Assembly (NCBI RefSeq): GCF_012971725.1
Contig: NZ_CP048833.1
Location: 6,453,593-6,517,592, forward strand
Source: Pseudomonas multiresinivorans
Lineage (GTDB): Bacteria > Pseudomonadota > Gammaproteobacteria > Pseudomonadales > Pseudomonadaceae
Reading direction: 5' to 3'
DNA length: 64,000 nt
Part shown: piece by piece, positions 48,819 to 58,917 of the stretch
Layout of the letters: each line of letters opens with the position of its first letter
Position numbering within the stretch: the first letter of the stretch is position 1
Notes under the pieces: model-generated
Databases searched by the model: none
Seen by the model: only the letters and a program-made list of their open reading frames with translations
What the model was told of the DNA's origin: nothing
Made by a program: the position numbers and the translations under genes

Positions 48819-50091
48819 GGCCCTGCGCCCGCTGATGCTGGGCGCGCTGTTGGCAAGTTCCGTCGTGCACGCCGAAGTGGTTCCGCTGGACCGTGTGGTC
48901 GCCATCGTCGACAACGACGTGGTGATGCAGAGCCAGCTGGACCAGCGCCTGCACGAAGTCCGTGCAACCATCCAGAAGCGCGGTGCGCCGCTGCCGCCCG
49001 AGCACGTGCTGACCCAGCAGGTGCTCGAGCGTCTGATCATCGAGAACATCCAGCTGCAGATCGGTGACCGCTCCGGCGTGCGCATTACCGATGAAGAGCT
49101 GAACCAGGCCATGGGCACCATTGCCCAGCGCAACAACATGAGCCTGGACCAGTTCCGTGCCGCCCTGTCCCACGATGGCCTGTCCTATGACGAGGCCCGC
49201 GAGCAGGTGCGCCGCGAGATGATCATCAGCCGCGTGCGCCAGCGCCGTGTGGCCGAGCGCATCCAGGTCAGCGAGCAGGAAGTACAGAACTTCCTCGCCT
49301 CCGACCTGGGCAAGATCCAGCTCTCGGAAGAATACCGCCTGGCCAATATCCTGATCCCGGTGCCCGACAGCGCCTCGCCCGAGACGGTGCAGGCTGCCGC
49401 TCGCCAGGCCCAGGAAATGTACCAGCAGCTCAAGCAGGGCGCGGACTTCGGCCAGTTGGCGGTCTCCCGCTCGGCCGGCGACAACGCCCTGGAAGGCGGC
49501 GAGATTGGCTGGCGCAAGGCCGCCCAGCTGCCCTCGCCGTTCGACAGCATGGTTGGCACCCTGGCCGTGGGCGACGTGACCGAACCGGTCCGCACCCCAG
49601 GCGGCTTCATCATCATCAAGCTGGAAGAGAAGCGCGGTGGCAGCAAGATGCTGCGTGACGAAGTTCACGTCCGCCACATCCTGCTCAAGCCCAGCGAGAT
49701 TCGCAGCGAAGAAGAAACCCAGCGCCTGGCCGAGAAGCTCTACGAGCGCATCCAGGCCGGCGAGAGCTTCAGCGACCTGGCGAAGAAATTCTCCGAAGAC
49801 CCGGGCTCCAAGCTCAACGGCGGCGACCTCAACTGGGTCGACCCGGAATCCCTGGTACCGGAATTCCGCGACGTGATGAACAACGCGCCGCAAGGCCAGG
49901 TGACCAAGCCGTTCCGCTCGCCGTTCGGCTGGCACGTGCTGGAAGTCCTCGGCCGTCGAGCCACCGACAGCAGCGACAAGTTCCGCGAGCAACAAGCCGC
50001 CCAGACCCTCCGCGCACGCAAGTACGACGAGGAACTGCAGGCCTGGCTGCGCCAGATCCGCGACGAAGCCTACGTCGAGATCAAGCAGTAA
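48799..50091 (+). CDS. surA: Periplasmic chaperone/peptidyl-prolyl isomerase SurA
   Basis: 430 residues from GTG 48799, the length I recall in P. aeruginosa. Signal peptide to about 22 (SSVVHA-EVV). N-terminal chaperone domain, then two parvulin domains (about 173-275 and 285-385; DEVHVRHILLKPSEI). Folds outer-membrane proteins such as LptD. The start lies inside the end of lptD, in another frame, so translation is probably coupled. A later ATG (48808) is possible. Confidence 0.94.
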   Translation: MKTMLCKALRPLMLGALLASSVVHAEVVPLDRVVAIVDNDVVMQSQLDQRLHEVRATIQKRGAPLPPEHVLTQQVLERLIIENIQLQIGDRSGVRITDEELNQAMGTIAQRNNMSLDQFRAALSHDGLSYDEAREQVRREMIISRVRQRRVAERIQVSEQEVQNFLASDLGKIQLSEEYRLANILIPVPDSASPETVQAAARQAQEMYQQLKQGADFGQLAVSRSAGDNALEGGEIGWRKAAQLPSPFDSMVGTLAVGDVTEPVRTPGGFIIIKLEEKRGGSKMLRDEVHVRHILLKPSEIRSEEETQRLAEKLYERIQAGESFSDLAKKFSEDPGSKLNGGDLNWVDPESLVPEFRDVMNNAPQGQVTKPFRSPFGWHVLEVLGRRATDSSDKFREQQAAQTLRARKYDEELQAWLRQIRDEAYVEIKQ

Positions 50092-50109
50092 GCAGCGCGA
50101 GTCGCTACG

Positions 50110-50140
50110 AAGAAACCCGGCCATGGCCGGGTTTCTTTTT
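50110..50140 (+). terminator. Intrinsic terminator after surA
   Basis: 12-bp stem AGAAACCCGGCC / GGCCGGGTTTCT around AT, then TTTT. It separates lptD-surA from pdxA. Confidence 0.85.
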
Positions 50141-50204
50141 GCCTGCCGGAGGCTTCGTCGTAGAGTAGGAACATCCGCGGTAAATCCTGATTCGAGAGTC
50201 GTCC

Positions 50205-51206
50205 ATGAGTACTTCCCACCTTTTCGCCCTCACTCCCGGCGAGCCCGCCGGCATCGGTCCCGACCTCTGCCTGCTGCTGGCCCGTGAAACCCAACCGCAT
50301 CCGCTGGTCGCCGTCGCCAGTCGCGAACTGCTGGCAGAGCGTGCCGCACTGCTGGGGTTGAACATCGACCTGCAGGAAGTGGGCCCGGGCCGCTGGCCCG
50401 ATGTCGCCGCTCCGGCCGGCAGCCTTTATGTCTGGGACACCCCGCTGGCAGCGCCGGTGGAACCGGGCAAGCTGAACCAGGCCAACGCCGCCTATGTGCT
50501 GGAGACCCTCACCCGCGCCGGCCAGGGCTGCCTGGACGGGCATTTCGCCGGAATGATCACCGCCCCCGTGCACAAGGGCGTCATCAACGAAGCCGGCATC
50601 GCCTTCTCCGGCCATACCGAGTTCCTCGCGGATCTCACCCGCACCGCCCAGGTAGTGATGATGCTCGCCACCCGCGGCCTGCGCGTCGCCCTGGTGACCA
50701 CTCACCTGCCGCTACGGCAGATCGCCGATGCCATCACCCCGGATCGCCTGGAGCGAGTCACCCGCATCCTGCATGCTGATCTGTGCGACAAGTTCGGCCT
50801 GGCCAACCCGCGCATCCTGGTCTGCGGCCTGAACCCCCATGCCGGCGAAGGTGGCCACCTCGGCCACGAGGAAATCGACGTGATCGAGCCGACCCTGGAG
50901 CGCCTGCGCACCGAGGGCATGCAACTGATCGGCCCGCTGCCGGCCGACACGCTGTTCACCCCCAAGCACCTTGAACACTGCGACGCGGTACTGGCCATGT
51001 ACCACGACCAGGGGCTGCCAGTGCTCAAGTACAAGGGCTTCGGTGCAGCAGTGAACGTAACGCTGGGCCTGCCGATCATCCGCACCTCGGTGGACCACGG
51101 CACCGCGCTGGACCTCGCCGGCACCGGCCAGATCGACAGCGGCAGCCTGCAGGTTGCCCTGGAAACCGCCTACCAGATGGCCGAAGCCGGCGCCGCGAAA
51201 GGCTGA
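50205..51206 (+). CDS. pdxA: 4-hydroxythreonine-4-phosphate dehydrogenase
   Basis: 333 residues. Pyridoxal-phosphate pathway enzyme. Starts MSTSHLFALTPGEPAGIGPDL, contains the metal-binding His in FSGHTEFLAD, HLPLRQI and MYHDQGLPVLKY, and ends with RTSVDHGTALDLAGTGQID. The C-terminus is complete. Confidence 0.95.
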   Translation: MSTSHLFALTPGEPAGIGPDLCLLLARETQPHPLVAVASRELLAERAALLGLNIDLQEVGPGRWPDVAAPAGSLYVWDTPLAAPVEPGKLNQANAAYVLETLTRAGQGCLDGHFAGMITAPVHKGVINEAGIAFSGHTEFLADLTRTAQVVMMLATRGLRVALVTTHLPLRQIADAITPDRLERVTRILHADLCDKFGLANPRILVCGLNPHAGEGGHLGHEEIDVIEPTLERLRTEGMQLIGPLPADTLFTPKHLEHCDAVLAMYHDQGLPVLKYKGFGAAVNVTLGLPIIRTSVDHGTALDLAGTGQIDSGSLQVALETAYQMAEAGAAKG

Positions 51207-51322
51207 TCAGCAGCATTCCGTTCGGCCAGCGTTTCGTGCTGGCCGTCGCGGACTGGTAAACTGATGGTTTTTCCGCCTCCAGCCGGCCGCCTCGGGCGCC
51301 CGGCTGCTCTCCGGAGCCTTCG

Positions 51323-52150
51323 ATGTCCGAACTCTTCCAGCACCGCGCCCGTAAACGCTTTGGGCAGAACTTCCTGCATGACGCCGGGGTGATCCACAAG
51401 ATCCTCCGCGCCATCGCCGCCAAGGAAGGCCAGCACCTGCTGGAGATCGGCCCAGGCCAGGGCGCCCTGACCGAGGGCCTGGTGGACAGCGGCGCGAAGC
51501 TCGACGTGATTGAGCTGGACCTGGACCTGATCCCGCAACTGAAATGGCGCTTTGGCCTCAAGCCCAACTTCAGCCTGCACCAGGGCGATGCGATGAAGTT
51601 CGACTTCTCCAGCCTCGTCGCCTCCCCCGAGGACAAGCTGCGCGTGGTCGGCAACCTGCCCTACAACATCTCCACCCCGCTGATCTTCCATCTCCTGGAC
51701 CATGCCTCGCTCATCCAGGACATGCACTTCATGCTGCAGAAGGAAGTGGTGGAGCGCCTGGCCGCCGAGCCGGGCAACGGCGACTGGGGCCGCCTGTCGA
51801 TCATGGTGCAGTACTTCTGCCGGGTGGATTATCTGTTCACCGTCGGCCCCGGTGCGTTCAACCCGCCGCCCAAGGTCGAGTCGGCCATCGTGCGCCTGGT
51901 GCCCTACGCTGAACCGCCCCATCCGGCCAAGGATCACCGCGTGCTGGAACGCATCGTCCGCGAAGCCTTCAATCAGCGTCGCAAGACCCTGCGCAACACC
52001 CTGCGTACGCTGATGAGCGTCGAGGACATCGAAGCCGCCGGCGTCGACCCGACCCTGCGTCCGGAGCAATTGAGCGTCGCCGATTTCGTCAGCCTGGCTA
52101 ACCGTTACAGCGAAACCAACCCGGAAGCCGAGCAAGGACCGAGCGCATGA
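51323..52150 (+). CDS. rsmA: 16S rRNA dimethyladenosine transferase (KsgA/RsmA)
   Basis: 275 residues. Dimethylates two adjacent adenosines near the 3' end of 16S rRNA. SAM site LLEIGPGQGALTEGL and catalytic NLPYNIST. Overlaps apaG by 4 nt. This is the rRNA methylase, not the CsrA-like RsmA. Confidence 0.95.
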   Translation: MSELFQHRARKRFGQNFLHDAGVIHKILRAIAAKEGQHLLEIGPGQGALTEGLVDSGAKLDVIELDLDLIPQLKWRFGLKPNFSLHQGDAMKFDFSSLVASPEDKLRVVGNLPYNISTPLIFHLLDHASLIQDMHFMLQKEVVERLAAEPGNGDWGRLSIMVQYFCRVDYLFTVGPGAFNPPPKVESAIVRLVPYAEPPHPAKDHRVLERIVREAFNQRRKTLRNTLRTLMSVEDIEAAGVDPTLRPEQLSVADFVSLANRYSETNPEAEQGPSA

Positions 52151-52527
52151 GCGATCCCCGCTACCAGGTCAGCGTCAGCGTCACCACCCGCCACCTGCCC
52201 GAGCAATCGCAGCCGGAGCAGCAGCGCTACGTGTTCGCCTATACCGTGACCATCCACAACCACGGCGAGCTGGCCGCCAAGCTGCTGACCCGCCACTGGA
52301 TCATCACCGACGGCGATGGCCACGTGCAGGAAGTGCGCGGCGCCGGCGTCGTTGGCGAAAAGCCGCTGATCGAGCCGGGTGCCAGCCACACCTACACCAG
52401 CGGCACCGTGATGGCGACCAAGGTCGGCAGCATGCACGGCAGCTACCAGATGGTCGCCACCGACGGCCACCACTTCGATGCCGAGATCCCGGCGTTCCGC
52501 CTCGCCGTCCCCGGGGCGCTGCACTGA
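52147..52527 (+). CDS. apaG: ApaG protein
   Basis: 126 residues of the ApaG/CorD fibronectin-III-like fold: YVFAYTVTIHNHGELAAKLL, HWIITDGDGHVQEVRGAGVVG, IEPGASHTYTSG. Biochemical role poorly defined. Starts in the rsmA stop and ends at the apaH start. Confidence 0.93.
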   Translation: MSDPRYQVSVSVTTRHLPEQSQPEQQRYVFAYTVTIHNHGELAAKLLTRHWIITDGDGHVQEVRGAGVVGEKPLIEPGASHTYTSGTVMATKVGSMHGSYQMVATDGHHFDAEIPAFRLAVPGALH

Positions 52528-53351
52528 TGGCCACCTATGCCGTAGGCGACCTGCAGGGCTGTCTGGAACCGCTCAAGTGCCTGCTGGAGCAGGTGAAGTT
52601 CGACCCCGCCCAGGACAAGCTCTGGCTGGTCGGCGACCTGGTCAATCGCGGCCCCGCGTCGCTGGAAACCCTGCGCTTCCTCCATGGCATGCGCGAGTCG
52701 CTGGTCTGTGTGCTGGGCAACCATGATCTGCACCTGATCGCCGTGGCCTACAACGCCGAGCGCCTGAAGAAGAACGACACCCTGCGCGAGATCGTCGAGG
52801 CACCCGATTGCGCACAACTGATCGAATGGCTGCGACAGATGCCGCTGGTCCATCACGACGCCGCTCGCGACATCACCCTGGTACACGCCGGCATCCCGCC
52901 GCAATGGGACATCGACAAGGCCCTGCAGCGCGCTGCCGAAGTCGAAGCCGCGCTGCGCGACGACACCCAGTTGCCGATGTTCCTCGATGGCATGTACGGC
53001 AACGAGCCGGCCAAGTGGGACAAGAAGCTGAACGGCATCGCGCGATTGCGGGTGATCACCAACTATTTCACGCGCATGCGCTTCTGCACCCCGGACGGCA
53101 AACTCGACCTGAAGTCCAAGGAAGGCCTGGACACCGCGCCGCCCGGCTACGCGCCGTGGTTCAGCTATGCCGAGCGCAAGGCCGCCGGGCGCAAGATCAT
53201 CTTCGGCCACTGGGCCGCGCTGGAAGGCCAGTGCGACGTCCCCGGCCTGTTCGCCCTGGACACCGGCTGTGTATGGGGCGGCAGCATGACGCTGATGAAC
53301 GTCGATACCTTCGAGCGCATCCAGTGCAGCTGCGCCGATAAACCAGAATGA
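52527..53351 (+). CDS. apaH: Bis(5'-nucleosyl)-tetraphosphatase, symmetrical
   Basis: 274 residues. Hydrolyses Ap4A, an alarmone and RNA-cap precursor. Metallophosphatase motifs GDLQGCLEPL, GDLVNRGPASLE, GNHD and FGHWAALEG. Co-directional with and immediately after apaG. Confidence 0.94.
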   Translation: MATYAVGDLQGCLEPLKCLLEQVKFDPAQDKLWLVGDLVNRGPASLETLRFLHGMRESLVCVLGNHDLHLIAVAYNAERLKKNDTLREIVEAPDCAQLIEWLRQMPLVHHDAARDITLVHAGIPPQWDIDKALQRAAEVEAALRDDTQLPMFLDGMYGNEPAKWDKKLNGIARLRVITNYFTRMRFCTPDGKLDLKSKEGLDTAPPGYAPWFSYAERKAAGRKIIFGHWAALEGQCDVPGLFALDTGCVWGGSMTLMNVDTFERIQCSCADKPE

Positions 53352-53394
53352 TTGCAGCGGGGCCACAGGCTCCGCGCCTTGCGAGGTACTACCC

Positions 53395-53724
53395 ATGAGC
53401 GACTTCAAGCGCATTGCCCCCGACCTGGCCCAGCAACTGCGCGAAAGCGGTGCCCAGGTCGTCGACATACGCGACCCACAGAGCTATGCGCTGGGCCATA
53501 TCAGCGGCTCGCGGCACATCGACAACTACTCGGTGGCTGACTTCATCCGCGAGGCCGACATGGACGCGCCGCTGGTCGTGGTCTGCTACCACGGCAATTC
53601 CAGCCAGAGTGCGGCGGCCTATTTCGTCCAGCAGGGCTTCTCCGAGGTCTACAGCCTCGACGGCGGCTTCGAGCTGTGGCGCAGCGTCTATCCCGCGGAT
53701 ACCAGCGCAGGCGGCTCCGACTGA
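53395..53724 (+). CDS. glpE: Thiosulfate sulfurtransferase GlpE
   Basis: 109-residue single-domain rhodanese with catalytic Cys in VVVCYHGNSSQSAA and the ALGHISGSRHIDNY segment. Transfers sulfur from thiosulfate to cyanide or thioredoxin. It sits 43 bp after apaH, as in P. aeruginosa. Confidence 0.92.
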   Translation: MSDFKRIAPDLAQQLRESGAQVVDIRDPQSYALGHISGSRHIDNYSVADFIREADMDAPLVVVCYHGNSSQSAAAYFVQQGFSEVYSLDGGFELWRSVYPADTSAGGSD

Positions 53725-54011
53725 AAGCCCCTACGAAAGGGGCGGATTAGCCCCTTCAAAAAATCTGTAACTTCTCGCTCTTTCGTCCTTTACACATCAA
53801 AGAACGAACTATCCTTTCCCTCAGGCCATCCAAAAAAGGGAGAGCCGGCACACCGGCTTCCGGTTAATCGGCAGTGACCATTGGGGCGGATCAGGGCAGT
53901 CGCCAGGTTCCGTTGGAGTTCTGGGGGATTCTCGCCGGTAACACTGGCAGCCCGACCGCACCCGCACAGACCGATCCGGCGCCGGCTCCATGCATCGAGC
54001 GAGGAGACGTC
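53725..54011. other. glpE-prkA intergenic region
   Basis: 287 bp. A GGGGC/GCCCC hairpin lies at 53737-53756, likely ending glpE but without a clear U-tract. An AT-rich pyrimidine stretch (53760-53825) and a long leader before prkA follow. A promoter for the prkA operon should be here; I cannot fix it. Confidence 0.4.
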
Positions 54012-55934
54012 ATGAGCATTTTCAGTCACTTCCAGGAACGCTTCGAAGCGACCCGTCAAGAGGAGTACTCCCTCCAGGAGTACCTGGACATCTGCAAGCA
54101 AGACAAGATCGCCTATGCCACCGCCGCCGAGCGGATGCTGATGGCCATCGGCGAGCCTGAACTACTCGACACGTCCGTCGATTCCCGCCTGTCGCGAATC
54201 TTCTCCAACAAGGTAATCCGCCGTTATCCGGCCTTTGCCGACTTCCATGGCATGGAAGAGTGCATCGACCAGATCGTCTCCTTCTTCCGCCACGCCGCAC
54301 AGGGCCTGGAAGAAAAGAAACAGATCCTTTACCTCCTGGGACCGGTCGGTGGCGGTAAATCCTCCCTCGCCGAAAAGCTCAAGCAACTGATGGAGCACGT
54401 GCCCTTCTATGCGATCAAGGGCTCGCCGGTGTTCGAATCGCCCCTGGGGCTGTTCAATCCGGATGAGGACGGCGCCATCCTCGAGGAGGACTACGGCATC
54501 CCGCGCCGTTACCTGCGCTCGCTGATGTCACCCTGGGCGACCAAACGCCTCAACGAATTCGGCGGCGACATCAGTCAGTTCCGTGTGGTCAAGCTGCACC
54601 CCTCGATCCTCAACCAGATCGCCATCGCCAAGACCGAACCCGGGGATGAAAACAACCAGGACATCTCCGCGCTGGTCGGCAAGGTGGATATCCGCAAGCT
54701 GGAAGAATTCCCGCAGAACGACGCCGACGCCTACAGCTACTCGGGCGCGCTGTGCCGGGCCAACCAGGGCCTGATGGAGTTCGTCGAGATGTTCAAGGCG
54801 CCGATCAAGGTCCTGCACCCCTTGCTCACCGCGACCCAGGAAGGTAACTACAACAGCACCGAAGGCCTCGGTTCCCTGCCCTACAGCGGCATCATCCTCG
54901 CCCACTCCAACGAATCGGAATGGCACAGCTTCCGCAACAACAAGAACAACGAGGCGTTCATCGACCGGATCTACATCGTCAAGGTGCCGTACTGCCTGCG
55001 CGTCTCCGACGAGATCAAGATCTACGACAAGCTGCTGATCAACAGCTCCCTGGCGCACGCCCACTGCGCGCCGGACACCCTGAAGATGCTTTCGCAGTTC
55101 TCCGTGCTGTCGCGCCTGAAGGAGCCGGAAAACTCCAACATCTACTCGAAGATGCGCGTCTACGACGGCGAGAACCTCAAGGACACCGACCCCAAGGCCA
55201 AGTCGATCCAGGAATACCGCGACACGGCGGGCGTCGACGAAGGCATGGCCGGGCTTTCCACCCGTTTCGCCTTCAAGATACTTTCCAAGGTGTTCAACTT
55301 CGACCCGCATGAAGTGGCCGCCAACCCGGTGCACCTGCTCTACGTGCTGGAACAGCAGATCGAGCAGGAACAATTCCCACCGGAAACCCGCGAACGCTAC
55401 CTGCGCTTCCTGAAGGAATACCTGGCGCCGCGCTATGTCGAGTTCATCGGCAAGGAAATCCAGACTGCGTACCTGGAGTCCTACAGCGAGTACGGTCAGA
55501 ACATCTTCGACCGCTACGTGCTGTACGCCGACTTCTGGATCCAGGACCAGGAATACCGCGACCCGGAAACCGGCGAGATCCTCAACCGCGCCGCCCTCAA
55601 CGAGGAGCTCGAGAAGATCGAGAAGCCGGCTGGCATCAGCAATCCGAAGGACTTCCGCAACGAGATCGTCAACTTCGTCCTGCGCGCCCGCGCCGGCAAC
55701 AACGGCAAGAACCCCAGCTGGCTGTCGTACGAGAAGCTGCGCGTAGTGATCGAGAAGAAAATGTTCTCCAACACCGAGGACCTGCTGCCGGTCATCAGCT
55801 TCAACGCCAAGGCGAGCAAGGAGGATCAGCAGAAGCACAACGACTTCGTCAAACGCATGGTCGAGCGCGGCTACACCGAGAAGCAGGTGCGCCTGCTGTC
55901 GGAATGGTATCTGCGGGTTCGCAAGTCGCAGTAG
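54012..55934 (+). CDS. prkA: PrkA/YeaG-type serine protein kinase
   Basis: 640 residues, the family length. AAA-type core with Walker A LLGPVGGGKSSLAEKL and a C-terminal PrkA kinase-like domain. In E. coli YeaG acts in nitrogen and stationary-phase stress. The ATG at 54012 (GGAGACGTC upstream) gives MSIFSHFQERFEATRQEEYS; an upstream in-frame extension has no homology. First gene of prkA-yeaH-spoVR. Confidence 0.94.
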   Translation: MSIFSHFQERFEATRQEEYSLQEYLDICKQDKIAYATAAERMLMAIGEPELLDTSVDSRLSRIFSNKVIRRYPAFADFHGMEECIDQIVSFFRHAAQGLEEKKQILYLLGPVGGGKSSLAEKLKQLMEHVPFYAIKGSPVFESPLGLFNPDEDGAILEEDYGIPRRYLRSLMSPWATKRLNEFGGDISQFRVVKLHPSILNQIAIAKTEPGDENNQDISALVGKVDIRKLEEFPQNDADAYSYSGALCRANQGLMEFVEMFKAPIKVLHPLLTATQEGNYNSTEGLGSLPYSGIILAHSNESEWHSFRNNKNNEAFIDRIYIVKVPYCLRVSDEIKIYDKLLINSSLAHAHCAPDTLKMLSQFSVLSRLKEPENSNIYSKMRVYDGENLKDTDPKAKSIQEYRDTAGVDEGMAGLSTRFAFKILSKVFNFDPHEVAANPVHLLYVLEQQIEQEQFPPETRERYLRFLKEYLAPRYVEFIGKEIQTAYLESYSEYGQNIFDRYVLYADFWIQDQEYRDPETGEILNRAALNEELEKIEKPAGISNPKDFRNEIVNFVLRARAGNNGKNPSWLSYEKLRVVIEKKMFSNTEDLLPVISFNAKASKEDQQKHNDFVKRMVERGYTEKQVRLLSEWYLRVRKSQ

Positions 55935-56037
55935 TCTGCCATCGGCGCGGCGGGATTCCCCGCCGCGCCGGTCGCCGTCGCATTCGGACCTGTCCGAGGC
56001 GGTCGTTCCGCTTCGCAGCAGGCCCTGAGGAGCATTC

Positions 56038-57309
56038 ATGAGCTACGTCATCGACCGGCGTCTGAACGGCAAGAACAAGAGCACGGTGAACCGCCAGCGC
56101 TTCCTGCGGCGTTACCGCGAACACATCAAGAAGGCCGTCGAGGAGGCTGTCAGCCGCCGCTCCATCACCGATATGGAACATGGCGAGCAGATCAGCATTC
56201 CCGGCCGCGATATCGACGAACCGGTCCTCCACCACGGCCGCGGCGGCAAGCAGACCGTCGTTCACCCCGGCAACAAGGAATTCACCACCGGCGAACACAT
56301 TCCCCGTCCTCAGGGCGGCGGCGGTGGGCGCGGCGCCGGCAAGGCCAGCAACCAGGGTGAGGGGATGGACGAATTCGTCTTCCAGATCACCCAGGAAGAG
56401 TTCCTCGACTTCATGTTCGAGGACCTGGAACTGCCCAACCTGATCAAGCGGCATCTCACCGGCAGCGATACCTTCAAGACCGTGCGCGCCGGCATCAGCA
56501 ACGAGGGCAACCCCTCGCGCATCAATATCGTCCGCACGCTGCGCTCGGCCCACGCCCGGCGCATCGCCCTCTCCGGTTCCACCCGCGGCAAGCTGCGGGC
56601 CGCGGTGGCGGAACTGGATCGCCTCAAGCGCGAAGAGCCGGACAACCTAGGCGATATCCAGGAGCTGGAGCAGAAGATCGCCGGCATGCGCGCACGCATC
56701 GACAAGGTGCCGTTCCTGGATACCTTCGACCTCAAGTACAACCTGTTGGTGAAGCAGCCCAACCCGACCTCCAAGGCCGTGATGTTCTGCCTGATGGACG
56801 TCTCGGGCTCCATGACCCAGGCCACCAAGGACATCGCCAAGCGCTTCTTCATCCTGCTCTACCTGTTCCTCAAGCGGAACTACGAGAAGATCGAAGTGGT
56901 GTTCATCCGCCACCACACCAGCGCCCGCGAAGTGGACGAGGAAGAGTTCTTCTATTCCCGCGAGACTGGCGGCACCATCGTTTCCAGCGCGCTGAAGCTG
57001 ATGCAGGAAGTCATGGCCGAGCGCTATCCCACCAACGAATGGAACATCTACGCCGCCCAGGCCTCGGACGGCGATAACTGGAACGACGACTCGCCGGTCT
57101 GCCGCGACATCCTGATGAAGCAGATCATGCCGTTCGTCCAGTACTACACCTACGTCGAGATCACCCCGCGCGAACACCAGGCGCTGTGGTTCGAGTACGA
57201 GAAGATCCGCGACACCTTCGAGGACAGCTTCGCCCAGCAGCAGATCGTCTCCGCCTCGGACATCTACCCGGTGTTCCGCGAGCTGTTCCAGAGGAGGCTC
57301 GTCGCATGA
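56038..57309 (+). CDS. yeaH: YeaH/YhbH-family protein with von Willebrand A-like domain
   Basis: 423 residues (DUF444). N-terminus MSYVIDRRLNGKNKSTVNRQ. A Gly-rich loop (PRPQGGGGGRGAGKASN, about 90-106) is followed by a VWA metal-ion-adhesion-like motif FCLMDVSGSMTQ. Partner of PrkA in the conserved stress operon. Overlaps the SpoVR gene by 4 nt. Confidence 0.92.
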   Translation: MSYVIDRRLNGKNKSTVNRQRFLRRYREHIKKAVEEAVSRRSITDMEHGEQISIPGRDIDEPVLHHGRGGKQTVVHPGNKEFTTGEHIPRPQGGGGGRGAGKASNQGEGMDEFVFQITQEEFLDFMFEDLELPNLIKRHLTGSDTFKTVRAGISNEGNPSRINIVRTLRSAHARRIALSGSTRGKLRAAVAELDRLKREEPDNLGDIQELEQKIAGMRARIDKVPFLDTFDLKYNLLVKQPNPTSKAVMFCLMDVSGSMTQATKDIAKRFFILLYLFLKRNYEKIEVVFIRHHTSAREVDEEEFFYSRETGGTIVSSALKLMQEVMAERYPTNEWNIYAAQASDGDNWNDDSPVCRDILMKQIMPFVQYYTYVEITPREHQALWFEYEKIRDTFEDSFAQQQIVSASDIYPVFRELFQRRLVA

Positions 57310-58859
57310 GCAAGCGCCAGCCGATCGCCACCGGCTCGGAGTGGACCTTCGAGCTGATCCAGCAGTACGACCGCGAGATCAGTCGTCTCGCCGAACGTTA
57401 TGCGCTGGACACCTACCCCAACCAGATTGAGGTCATCACCGCCGAGCAGATGATGGATGCCTACGCCTCCGTCGGCATGCCCATCGGTTACAACCACTGG
57501 TCCTACGGCAAGCACTTCCTCAGCACGGAAAAGAACTACAAGCGCGGTCAGATGGGCCTGGCCTACGAGATCGTGATCAACTCCGACCCGTGCATCGCCT
57601 ACCTGATGGAGGAGAACACCCAGTGCATGCAGGCGCTGGTGATCGCCCACGCCTGCTACGGGCACAACAGCTTCTTCAAGGGCAACTACCTGTTCCGCAC
57701 CTGGACCGACGCCACCTCGATCATCGACTACCTGGTGTTCGCCAAGTCCTACATCAACAAGTGCGAGGAGCGTTACGGCATCGACGCCGTGGAAGACCTG
57801 CTGGACTCCTGCCACACCCTGATGAACTACGGCGTGGACCGCTACAAGCGGCCCTACCCGATCTCCGCCGAGGAAGAGAAGCAGCGCCAGAAGGAGCGCG
57901 AGGAGCAGATCCAGCGCCAGGTCAACGACCTCTGGCGGACCATTCCCAAGGCCACCGGCAAGGACAAGGAACAGGGTCTGGCCCGCTATCCCAGCGAGCC
58001 GCAGGAAAACATCCTCTACTTCATCGAGAAGAACGCCCCGCTGCTGGAACCCTGGCAGCGCGAAATCGTGCGCATCGTGCGCAAGGTGGCGCAGTACTTC
58101 TACCCGCAGCGCCAGACCCAGGTGATGAACGAGGGCTGGGCGACCTTCTGGCACTACACCCTGATCAACGACCTCTACGACGAAGGGCTGGTCAGCGACG
58201 GCTTCATGATGGAGTTCCTCCAGTACCACACCAGCGTGGTCTACCAGCCCGGCTTCGACAGCCCCTACTACAGCGGCATCAACCCCTACGCGCTGGGCTT
58301 CGCCATGTACCGCGACATCCGCCGCATCTGCGAACACCCCACCGAGGAAGACAAGCGCTGGTTCCCGGACATCGCCGGCAGCGACTGGCTGGCCACCATC
58401 AAGTTCGCCATGAAGAGCTTCAAGGACGAGAGTTTCATCCTGCAGTTCCTCTCGCCCAAGGTGATTCGCGAGTTCAAGCTGTTCAGCATTCTTGACGACG
58501 ACCAGAAGGACGACATGCTGGTCGACGCCATTCACGACGACGACGGCTATCGCAAGATCCGCGAAACCCTGGCTGCGCAGTACAACCTCGGCAATCGTGA
58601 ACCGAACATCCAGATCTGGGATGTCGACCGCCGCGGTGACCGCTCGCTGACCCTGCGCCACCAGCAGCACGACCGCAAACCGCTGGGCGAATCCACCGAC
58701 GACGTGCTCAAGCACCTGCACCGCCTGTGGGGCTTCGATATCCACCTGGAAACCCTGCAGGGCGAGAACATCGTCAACACCTTCCACATGCCCCCAAAGG
58801 GTGAACGCGACAGCGAGGAGGGTTACCCCCGGCTCGACCTGATCATCCCACCCATTTGA
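57306..58859 (+). CDS. SpoVR-family protein (YcgB)
   Basis: 517 residues. Conserved His/Cys/Glu-rich core VIAHACYGHNSFFKGNYLF and MNEGWATFWHYTLINDLYDEG. Function unknown; linked to PrkA/YeaH in many bacteria. Start ATG 57306-57308 in the yeaH stop (ATGA), giving MSKRQPIATGSEWTFELIQQ. Confidence 0.92.
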   Translation: MSKRQPIATGSEWTFELIQQYDREISRLAERYALDTYPNQIEVITAEQMMDAYASVGMPIGYNHWSYGKHFLSTEKNYKRGQMGLAYEIVINSDPCIAYLMEENTQCMQALVIAHACYGHNSFFKGNYLFRTWTDATSIIDYLVFAKSYINKCEERYGIDAVEDLLDSCHTLMNYGVDRYKRPYPISAEEEKQRQKEREEQIQRQVNDLWRTIPKATGKDKEQGLARYPSEPQENILYFIEKNAPLLEPWQREIVRIVRKVAQYFYPQRQTQVMNEGWATFWHYTLINDLYDEGLVSDGFMMEFLQYHTSVVYQPGFDSPYYSGINPYALGFAMYRDIRRICEHPTEEDKRWFPDIAGSDWLATIKFAMKSFKDESFILQFLSPKVIREFKLFSILDDDQKDDMLVDAIHDDDGYRKIRETLAAQYNLGNREPNIQIWDVDRRGDRSLTLRHQQHDRKPLGESTDDVLKHLHRLWGFDIHLETLQGENIVNTFHMPPKGERDSEEGYPRLDLIIPPI

Positions 58860-58917
58860 TCGGTTGACCGGGGCAGCAGGCGTGACAAGCATGGCGGCAA
58901 CCCCGCTGGAGACCGCC

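Noticed and set aside
53737..53756. Strong terminator after glpE
   Set aside because: The GGGGC/GCCCC hairpin has no U-tract in the glpE direction, so it is mentioned only in the intergenic entry.
54528..56039. 503-codon frame opposite prkA
   Set aside because: Antisense shadow of prkA; repetitive Val/Asp/Leu composition.
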